Shown: piece after piece, positions 58,330-64,000 of the stretch | Numbering within the stretch: position 1 is the first letter of the stretch | How the letters are laid out: each line of letters begins with the position of its first letter | Assembly: GCF_003477885.1 (NCBI RefSeq) | Contig: NZ_QUEE01000004.1 | Location: 62,001 to 126,000 of the forward strand | From: Lachnotalea sp. AF33-28 | Lineage (GTDB): Bacteria > Bacillota > Clostridia > Lachnospirales > Lachnospiraceae | Reading direction: 5' to 3' | DNA: 64,000 bases | Notes under the pieces: generated by a model | The model's database searches: none | What the model was told of the DNA's origin: nothing | The model's input: the letters and a program-made list of their open reading frames with translations, nothing else | Translations under genes and position numbers: made by a program

Positions 58330-59720
58330 TGGATATGTTGAAGAAGGTGCCTGTCAGAGAGCAGGATCCAAAGGTTCGTGCGGCTAATTTTGAAGAGGTC
58401 TGCTACGGCTATAATCTGGAAGAGGCCATGGAGGAAGCGAAGCGCTGTCTCAAATGTAAAAATGCCCAGTGCATGAAGGGCTGCCCCGTACATATCAATA
58501 TACCCGGATTTATCGCAGAGGTGGAGAAGGGGGATATTGCGGCGGCATATAAGGTATTGTCTGAAGCGACCTCCCTGCCGGCTGTCTGCGGCCGCGTGTG
58601 CCCGCAGGAGAGCCAGTGCGAGGGGAAATGTATCCGCGGAATCAAAGGCGAGCCGGTTTCCATCGGAAAGCTGGAGCGTTTTGTGGCGGACTGGGCCAGA
58701 GAAAACGGCATCTGCCCGGAGCCTGTGAAAGAAACAAACGGCATTAAAGTAGCGGTGATCGGTTCCGGCCCTGCAGGGCTCTCCTGTGCCGGCGATCTGG
58801 CAAAGCTTGGATATGAGGTGACTATTTTTGAAGCGCTGCATGAGCCGGGCGGAGTTCTGACCTATGGCATTCCTGAGTTCCGTCTGCCCAAGGACGGCGT
58901 GGTGAAGCCGGAGATTGAAAATGTAAAGCGTCTGGGCGTGAAAATCGAAACCAACGTGGTGATCGGCAAATCCACCACCATCGATGAACTGATGGAGGAG
59001 GAGAATTTTAAAGCGGTATTTATCGGCTCCGGAGCCGGCCTCCCCAAATTTATGGGCATACCGGGGGAGAATGCCAACGGCGTATTCTCCGCCAATGAAT
59101 ATCTGACCAGAAGCAATCTGATGAAGGCGACAAGAGACGATTATGATACCCCCATGGTGGCAGGAAAGCGTGTCGTAGTGGTGGGCGGCGGCAACGTGGC
59201 CATGGATGCGGCCAGGACCGCGCTGCGTCTCGGAGCAGAGACTCATATCGTATACCGCAGAAGCATGCAGGAGCTGCCCGCCAGGGCGGAAGAAGTCCAT
59301 CATGCGCAGGAAGAAGGAATCATCTTCCAGCTTTTGACCAATCCTGTGGAAATCCTGGTGGATGACAACGGCTGGGTGAAGGGCATTACCTGTATCCGCA
59401 TGGAGCTGGGGGAACCGGATGCAAGCGGGCGCAGACGCCCGGTGGAAGTGCCCGGTTCCGAATTTACCATTGACGCGGATGTGGTGATCATGGCTCTCGG
59501 AACTTCCCCTAATCCGCTGATCGCCTCCACAACCGACGGTCTGGAAATCAATAAACGCAGATGCATCATCGCGGAGGAGGAGTACGGAAAGACGACTAAG
59601 GAAGGTGTTTACGCCGGCGGCGATGCGGTGTCCGGGGCTGCCACGGTTATCCTGGCAATGGAAGCGGGAAGAAACGGCGCTAAGGGCATACATGAGTACT
59701 TAAGCGGCAGAGGAGAGTGA
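58329..59720 (+). CDS. nfnB: NfnB / glutamate synthase small-subunit-like flavoprotein
   Basis: A 463-residue flavoprotein. The N-terminal Fe-S domain has RCLKCKNAQCMKGCPVHINIPGF and GRVCPQESQCEGKC. The FAD site is VIGSGPAGLSCAGDLAKLGYEVTIFE (about residues 143-168), the NADPH site VVVVGGGNVAMDAARTALRLGAE, and the end TVILAMEAGRNGAKGI is typical. Often annotated GltA, but the overlap with nfnA supports the Nfn transhydrogenase role; no glutamate synthase large subunit is nearby. Confidence 0.93.
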   Translation: MDMLKKVPVREQDPKVRAANFEEVCYGYNLEEAMEEAKRCLKCKNAQCMKGCPVHINIPGFIAEVEKGDIAAAYKVLSEATSLPAVCGRVCPQESQCEGKCIRGIKGEPVSIGKLERFVADWARENGICPEPVKETNGIKVAVIGSGPAGLSCAGDLAKLGYEVTIFEALHEPGGVLTYGIPEFRLPKDGVVKPEIENVKRLGVKIETNVVIGKSTTIDELMEEENFKAVFIGSGAGLPKFMGIPGENANGVFSANEYLTRSNLMKATRDDYDTPMVAGKRVVVVGGGNVAMDAARTALRLGAETHIVYRRSMQELPARAEEVHHAQEEGIIFQLLTNPVEILVDDNGWVKGITCIRMELGEPDASGRRRPVEVPGSEFTIDADVVIMALGTSPNPLIASTTDGLEINKRRCIIAEEEYGKTTKEGVYAGGDAVSGAATVILAMEAGRNGAKGIHEYLSGRGE

Positions 59721-59787
59721 TCTCCGGCCGCATTCATCCAGGCAAAACAGCCCGGATGCTCTGTAAATCAATGAGGAGGAGAAGGCT

Positions 59788-60747
59788 ATGAGAAAAGAAG
59801 AGTTTACGGTTCCGTCTTCGGACGGAAAGTCCAGTCTCCACGCGCTGCGCTGGGTGCCGGACGGAGAGGTGCGGATGATTCTGCAGATTTCCCACGGCAT
59901 GGTGGAATATGTGGACCGCTATGACTGGTTTGCCTCTAAGTGTGCCGCGCAGGGGATCCTCGTTGTTGGACACGATCATCTGGGCCACGGAAAGACAGCC
60001 GTCTTAAAAGAGGATCTGGGATATTTCGCCGATGAAAATGGTGCCGCGCTGGTGCTAAAGGATCTGCACCGGACGTTTATTCATATGAAAGGGCAGTATC
60101 CGAATGTCCCCTATGTGCTGATGGGGCACAGCATGGGTTCTTTCTTTGCACGGAGGTATCTGACGCTGTACGGGAAAGAGCTGGACGGCGCCATCATCAT
60201 GGGGACCGGGAGCCAGCCGCTTGCCGCTGTGGTCTTTGGACGGTGGCTTTCGGGCATTATGATGAAGGTTAAGGGCGCACGTTACCGCAGCAGGCTGCTC
60301 TTTAACCTCACGCTCGGAAGTAATAATAAGAGGATAAAGCCTCTGGTCACCGCCAACGACTGGCTGACCAGGGACCCGCAGATTGTCGCAAAATACAATG
60401 CGGACCCGTTCTGCACCTTCATCTTCACCGTGTCCGCCTATCATGATTTCTTCACGCTGCTGACGGATGTGATGAAGAAAAAGGATCTGGACAAGATTCC
60501 GGCAGAGCTGCCGGTGCTGTTTATCTCCGGCGCAGAGGACCCTGTGGGCGGCTATGCAAAAGGCGTGGAAGCGGCCTGCAGACAGTATAAAGAGGCGGGC
60601 ATAAAGGACGTGGAGTTCAAACTGTATGAGGGCGCGCGCCATGAGATCCTAAACGAAACAAACCGCGAAGAGGTCTGCGACGATATCCTGTGCTGGCTGG
60701 ATAAAATACCGTCTAAATGTAACAGTTCAGACGGCTCATCTTCTTGA
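59788..60747 (+). CDS. Alpha/beta hydrolase (lysophospholipase/monoglyceride lipase-like)
   Basis: A 319-residue serine hydrolase. Oxyanion region QISHGMVEYVDRYDWFA, then HDHLGHGKT, the nucleophile elbow VLMGHSMGSFFARRY with Ser near residue 116, acid in SGAEDPVGG and the catalytic His in EGARHEILNE. A substrate such as a lysolipid or monoglyceride fits the family but is not proven. The last nine residues (CNSSDGSSS) and the stop come from the MITE at 60719; without it the gene would end IPSK followed by TGA. GGAGGAG precedes the ATG. Confidence 0.9.
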   Translation: MRKEEFTVPSSDGKSSLHALRWVPDGEVRMILQISHGMVEYVDRYDWFASKCAAQGILVVGHDHLGHGKTAVLKEDLGYFADENGAALVLKDLHRTFIHMKGQYPNVPYVLMGHSMGSFFARRYLTLYGKELDGAIIMGTGSQPLAAVVFGRWLSGIMMKVKGARYRSRLLFNLTLGSNNKRIKPLVTANDWLTRDPQIVAKYNADPFCTFIFTVSAYHDFFTLLTDVMKKKDLDKIPAELPVLFISGAEDPVGGYAKGVEAACRQYKEAGIKDVEFKLYEGARHEILNETNREEVCDDILCWLDKIPSKCNSSDGSSS

Positions 60748-60869
60748 CCGAAAAAACCGGTCAAGAAGCATCGGATGTCCATCCGATGTGAAAAATAGCA
60801 CAAAAACAGTCTTATGAGCAAGCTCAACGCCTGCTTTTGCACTATTTTTCCCGCCGTCTGAACTGTTAC
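60719..60869. mobile_element. 151-bp MITE-like element with GTCTAAAT target duplication (IS66-like ends)
   Basis: Perfect 16-bp terminal inverted repeats GTAACAGTTCAGACGG (60719-60734) and its complement (60854-60869). The direct repeat GTCTAAAT flanks both sides (60711-60718 and 60870-60877). Inside are three further hairpins (CTTCTTGACCG/CGGTCAAGAAG, CATCGGATG/CATCCGATG and an A/T-rich one). GTAA ends and 8-bp duplications are traits of the IS66 family. No transposase is encoded. Confidence 0.85.
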
Positions 60870-60895
60870 GTCTAAATGAGTTTTTGGCAAAGCAT

Positions 60896-60977
60896 CACAT
60901 GAGAGGGCAGGGCATGGCCCTCATTGGGATTCCTTGAAATCCGTCCCAATGAGGATCATGCCCTGTCCTCTTATGTG
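60896..60977. repeat. 34-bp-arm palindrome related to the 39156 and 51784 elements
   Basis: Arms 60896-60929 and 60944-60977 are almost perfectly complementary. The core AGAGGGCAGGGCATGGCCCT matches the family core. A right end GTAAC is at 61004-61008; the left end is degenerate and no duplication is seen. The rest of 60748-61154 contains only this, the MITE and the promoter at 61047. Confidence 0.65.
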
Positions 60978-61046
60978 TGAAAAATCTGCGGCAGCTGCGA
61001 ATTGTAACAATGACAACCCATATGCCGGAATCTTTTCACAATATAT

Positions 61047-61076
61047 TTGACAACGGCAGCAGAAGCCTTATATAAT
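61047..61076 (+). promoter_or_regulatory. Sigma-A promoter of the cadherin-like protein gene
   Basis: TTGACA at 61047-61052, 18-base spacer, TATAAT at 61071-61076. It excludes translation starts before about 61084. Confidence 0.75.
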
Positions 61077-61154
61077 GTAGTTTATAACAGGATGACGAAA
61101 ATCTGCGGATACGGGCAGGTGTATCTTCATAGATCTGACAGGAGAGAAAGCGTT

Positions 61155-62315
61155 ATGGCACAGAAGAAAAAAAGATGGATCGGATGGCTTATGATGACGG
61201 TTATGGCAGCGCTCATGACCGTACTGGTTCCGGGAACTGCATTTGCAACAGGAGAAGGAGGATCTTCCTCCGATGCGACGCTGGTTACACTGACCGTCGC
61301 TCCAGGTACGATGGAGCCGGAATTTTCGCCGGAAGTGACGGAGTATACGGTCTATGTGGAGAATAAGGATACGCGTCTTGCGGTCAGCGCGCGGACAGCG
61401 GCAGAGGAAGCTAAATTCGTTGTATCCAATACGGATCTGCAGGTCGGCGATAATGAGATTACAATCCGTGTTACCGCCGGTGACGGGACGCTCAATACCT
61501 ATACACTCTATGTCGTGCGTCCGGCCGAGGGGGAAAGCATTGCCTCCACTGAACAGGCCGGCGGCAATGAGACGGCCGGTGTGCCGGAACAGCCTTCCGG
61601 GGAACAGACTATGGGAACGGAGCAGCCTGTCTCCCAGGAGGGAGAAGACGGCATTACTGCCCGAATCCTGGAGATTCTGCATAATAAGTATGTCAGGCTG
61701 ACACTCCTGGCTCTGGTGGTGATCATTGTCCTGATTCTGATTGTGATGGCGGTCAGGTCGGTGAAGGCCTCAAAGGATCCCTGGGAGAACGGTGACGGCG
61801 GGGAACCGGAGGAAGACGGAGCCGATGAGGAAAAGGAAACGTTACCCGAAGAAACGGAAGAGGATGAGGAAGAATCAGACTTTGATCTCATAGAACTGGA
61901 CGATTTGGAGGAAGAGACAGAGACTGTATGGGATCTGGGTGAAACCGATGAAGCGGGTGAAACCCGGCAGGAGGATTCTTCTGCCAATGTGGGCTTTAAC
62001 GGCGTGAAAGACCGCAGGACCAAAGCGGAGATCGATGAGATCACCGCGCTTCTAAGCCGTCTGGTGAGTGAAGCGGGCAACGGCACGGACAGCGCAGGGG
62101 ATGCAGGCAGCCGTGCGGACACTGACAGCGCCATGAAGGCGGATAAAGCGGCGGAAGAAGAAAATGCCGGGGATTCGGATGACATAGAACTATTGGATCT
62201 GGAGCTCATCGATCTTGATGAAGAAGAGCAGGAGACTCCGAGGCCTGAAGAAGACGCGGCCGGTAAGGAAGAAACGGACGGTCAGGACAGCGATATCGAA
62301 TTATTTGATCTGTAG
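61155..62315 (+). CDS. Exported cadherin-like-domain membrane protein with acidic tail
   Basis: A 386-residue protein. Signal peptide (1-31, ending GTAFA), then a cadherin-like beta-sandwich repeat (about 38-125: LVTLTVAPGTMEPEFSPEVTEYTVYVENKDTRLAVSA ... YTLYVVRP), a Glu/Pro/Gln-rich linker and one membrane segment (about 184-204). A strongly acidic C-terminal region follows with repeated DxDLIELDDLE, DDIELLDLELIDLDE and DSDIELFDL motifs. With the N-terminal domain outside, the acidic region would be cytoplasmic. Function unknown. ATG at 61155 is fixed by the promoter at 61047 and the AGGAGAG site. Confidence 0.75.
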   Translation: MAQKKKRWIGWLMMTVMAALMTVLVPGTAFATGEGGSSSDATLVTLTVAPGTMEPEFSPEVTEYTVYVENKDTRLAVSARTAAEEAKFVVSNTDLQVGDNEITIRVTAGDGTLNTYTLYVVRPAEGESIASTEQAGGNETAGVPEQPSGEQTMGTEQPVSQEGEDGITARILEILHNKYVRLTLLALVVIIVLILIVMAVRSVKASKDPWENGDGGEPEEDGADEEKETLPEETEEDEEESDFDLIELDDLEEETETVWDLGETDEAGETRQEDSSANVGFNGVKDRRTKAEIDEITALLSRLVSEAGNGTDSAGDAGSRADTDSAMKADKAAEEENAGDSDDIELLDLELIDLDEEEQETPRPEEDAAGKEETDGQDSDIELFDL

Positions 62316-62354
62316 GATAATGGGCGGTCAAGGCCTGTACAGGGAAGGAAAGAG

Positions 62355-63506
62355 ATGGAAGATTTCGAGTCAGAAGTGAATAAGATAATAGAGGCAGGCG
62401 CTTACCGCTATATTTTGAGCGGCCCACGCAGTCAGGCAGAGCCCTACCGCCGGATTGTGGTAAGCCGCAAAAAAGAATATTACCAGGCGGAACAGTATAC
62501 GCAGAAGCAGGTATTCCATCTGAATTTAAGCGCGCAGGAACTGCCGGGCTATCTGACAGGCCAACTGAAGGACCGCTACATGCAGATGAACGCCTGGACG
62601 GACATCCATGAATATCAGATAAAGATCTCTAAGAAAGGCAGGGCCCTCGTGAACAGGACACGGGCCGCCGCAAAGCCAGCGTCTTTGGAAAGCCATAACC
62701 GTCAGAAAAATTACCTGTTAAAAGAAGGTACGGTAATTCCGCCGCTGGTGGATATGGGCGTTTTCACAAAAGAAGGGGCCGTTGTGAAATCCATGTATGA
62801 TAAATACAGGCAGATCAACCGCTTTGTGGAGCTGGTCGACGATGCGCTGAAAGGGCAGGAAGGCGGGGAGTTGAGGGTCATCGATTTCGGGTGCGGGAAG
62901 TCCTATCTGACCTTTATACTCTACTATTACCTCACAGAGATCCGCGGCATGCAGGTCCGCATGACCGGTCTGGATCTAAAAGAGGATGTGATCCGCCGCT
63001 GCAGCGAGACCGCAGCGAAGTATCATTATGACGGCCTGAATTTTGAAATTGGGGATATCGGCGGCTATCGGTGTGACGAACCGGTGGATATGGTGATCAC
63101 GCTGCATGCCTGCGATACGGCCACGGACTACGCGCTCTATCACGCAATCCGCTGGAATGCGAAAATGATCTTTTCCGTACCCTGCTGCCAGCATGAATGC
63201 AACGGGCAGATAGAGAGCGAACGCCTCGCAGCCATCACGCGCTATGGGATCATCAAGGAGCGGGCGGCGGCGCTGTTCACTGACGCGATCCGGGGCAACC
63301 TGCTGGAGTACAGCGGCTACCGGACACAGCTGCTGGAATTTATCGATATGGCCCATACCCCTAAGAATATACTGATCCGTGGCATACGCTCGGATATCAG
63401 CAGCAGAAAGCGCCGGGAAGCGCTGGACGAAGTGCTGAACCTAACTGAAGAATTCCACCTTTCCCCCACCCTGCTGCGCCTGATGAAGGACGGAGGCCAG
63501 GTGTAA
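62355..63506 (+). CDS. Class I SAM-dependent methyltransferase
   Basis: A 383-residue protein. The N-terminal 150 residues are a family-specific domain (RYILSGPRSQAEPYRRIVVSRKKEYYQAEQYTQKQVFHLNL). The Rossmann methyltransferase domain begins with VIDFGCGKSYLTFILYYYL, the SAM motif I (about residue 175), with the acidic ribose-binding residue in GLDLKED. CCQHEC near residue 276 is conserved in this group. RNA is a plausible substrate but none is proven. GGAAAGAG precedes the ATG. Confidence 0.85.
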   Translation: MEDFESEVNKIIEAGAYRYILSGPRSQAEPYRRIVVSRKKEYYQAEQYTQKQVFHLNLSAQELPGYLTGQLKDRYMQMNAWTDIHEYQIKISKKGRALVNRTRAAAKPASLESHNRQKNYLLKEGTVIPPLVDMGVFTKEGAVVKSMYDKYRQINRFVELVDDALKGQEGGELRVIDFGCGKSYLTFILYYYLTEIRGMQVRMTGLDLKEDVIRRCSETAAKYHYDGLNFEIGDIGGYRCDEPVDMVITLHACDTATDYALYHAIRWNAKMIFSVPCCQHECNGQIESERLAAITRYGIIKERAAALFTDAIRGNLLEYSGYRTQLLEFIDMAHTPKNILIRGIRSDISSRKRREALDEVLNLTEEFHLSPTLLRLMKDGGQV

Positions 63507-63513
63507 ATTACCA

Positions 63514-63543
63514 TTGACAAGTACGGTGTGCATCTGTTATAAC
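63514..63543 (+). promoter_or_regulatory. Promoter of the GntR gene
   Basis: TTGACA at 63514-63519, 18-base spacer, TATAAC at 63538-63543. Confidence 0.55.
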
Positions 63544-63558
63544 ATATATATAACAGAT
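63532..63558. promoter_or_regulatory. Palindromic operator overlapping the GntR promoter
   Basis: ATCTGTTATA (63532-63541), a seven-base centre and TATAACAGAT (63549-63558). It covers the -10 box, as expected for an autoregulatory site of the adjacent GntR protein. Confidence 0.5.
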
Positions 63559-63668
63559 ATAACTTAACGGACTTGTCAATTTTTATATCATGGGAGCGCC
63601 CGGCAGTCTCTCACGGTATGAAAAGCCTTGCGGCCGGTGCGGGGCGTAGGGCAGGATTGGAGTGATAC

Positions 63669-64000
63669 ATGGTGATTTTAAAGATTGATTTTAACAGCGA
63701 TGAGGCTTTGTATGTGCAGCTCTGCAATCAGATCATACTGGGAATCGCTACGGATTCGATCCGGGAGGGGGATGCGCTTCCTTCCGTCAGGCAGCTGGCG
63801 GAGCATATCGGCATCAATATGCATACGGTGAATAAGGCGTATACCGTGCTGCGGCAGGAGGGCTTTGTCAAGCTGGACCGCCGGCGCGGAGCCGTTGTGG
63901 CGGTGGACAGCGATAAATACCAGGCGCTGGAAGAGCTGCAGAAGGAACTGGAGGTTGTGCTGGCAAAGGCAATCTGCAAGAATATCAGCAGAAATGAAGT
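63669..64000 (+). CDS. GntR family regulator, YtrA type (truncated by window end)
   Basis: The first 110 codons are present. A GntR winged helix fills residues 5-75: DEALYVQLCNQIILGIATDSIREGDALPSVRQLAEHIGINMHTVNKAYTVLRQEGFVKLDRRRGAVV. The short following helix (YQALEELQKELEVVLAKAI) fits the YtrA subfamily, which commonly represses ABC transporter operons encoded downstream. GGAG lies ten bases before the ATG. What it controls beyond its own operator lies outside the window. Confidence 0.88.
   Translation, partial: MVILKIDFNSDEALYVQLCNQIILGIATDSIREGDALPSVRQLAEHIGINMHTVNKAYTVLRQEGFVKLDRRRGAVVAVDSDKYQALEELQKELEVVLAKAICKNISRNE

Noticed and set aside
57939..59693. A 584-codon open frame on the minus strand across nfnA/nfnB
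   Set aside because: It lies antisense to two well-conserved genes, has no family motif or ribosome-binding site and its composition reflects the codon bias of the genes opposite.
58329..59720. Glutamate synthase small subunit
   Set aside because: No large subunit is present and the gene overlaps an nfnA partner, so the Nfn transhydrogenase call is better supported.
60719..61008. A structured non-coding RNA gene
   Set aside because: The many hairpins are explained by a MITE with target duplication next to another palindromic repeat; no promoter for a separate RNA is seen.
61047..61155. A TTG start at 61047 adding 36 residues to the cadherin-like protein
   Set aside because: That TTG is the -35 box of the promoter; ATG 61155 gives a proper signal peptide and has a ribosome-binding site.

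Overview
The window looks like a chromosomal segment of an anaerobic, probably gut-associated Lachnospiraceae (Clostridia). The evidence is the housekeeping gene orders (cmk-ispH-rpsA, ruvA-ruvB followed by a zapA-like gene, ftsW-like/PBP pair), the anaerobic redox proteins (rubredoxin, NfnAB, an EFR1-type flavodoxin/ferredoxin), a Na+-pumping biotin-dependent decarboxylase and the strong AGGAGG ribosome-binding sites. No rRNA, tRNA, CRISPR array, prophage or intact transposase was found.

Layout. 1-3396: end of a carboxyltransferase, then the gamma, biotin-carrier, beta and alpha subunits of a Na+-translocating decarboxylase. 3591-7566: flavoprotein, cmk, ispH, rpsA. 7758-21137: a biosynthetic gene cluster with its own promoter. 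It encodes a C-A-PCP-C-A-PCP-reductase NRPS, a 7TM histidine kinase, a REC/HD-GYP response regulator, an acyl-activating ligase, an acyl carrier protein and a phosphopantetheinyl transferase; the parts fit an N-acylated dipeptide aldehyde. 21151-31975: DNA repair (RNase H-like, ruvAB), zapA-like, U32 protein, cell-wall FtsW/PBP pair, Nudix, M32 carboxypeptidase. 32039-36550: AraC regulator, glycerol-1-phosphate dehydrogenase and two poorly known genes.

36557-43955 is an accessory nucleotide/ADP-ribose region. A minus-strand operon encodes NADAR, an NrtR-like Nudix regulator and PARG, behind one promoter with a palindrome at the predicted start point. An orphan ATPase, a Nudix hydrolase, AraC and MerR regulators and an acetyltransferase-Nudix fusion follow. 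43947-50525: DMT permease with its AraC regulator, then an AraC regulator divergent from a heterodimeric ABC exporter. 50584-54171: rubredoxin, EFR1 protein, small genes and a secreted metallo-beta-lactamase-fold lipoprotein. 54316-64000: transketolase, aldose epimerase, NfnAB, alpha/beta hydrolase, a cadherin-like membrane protein, a methyltransferase and a truncated GntR regulator.

Intergenic DNA between 39 and 61 kb carries small non-coding palindromic repeats. Three are MITE-like, with inverted ends (GTAAC or GTTAC type) and exact 8-bp direct repeats: TTTCGGAC at 50859-50918, ATCAGTAT at 51784-51879 and GTCTAAAT at 60719-60869. Two of them landed at stop codons and rewrote the C-termini of the EFR1 protein and the alpha/beta hydrolase. 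A second repeat type with a GCGCAGG core between two hairpins often sits just upstream of ribosome-binding sites.
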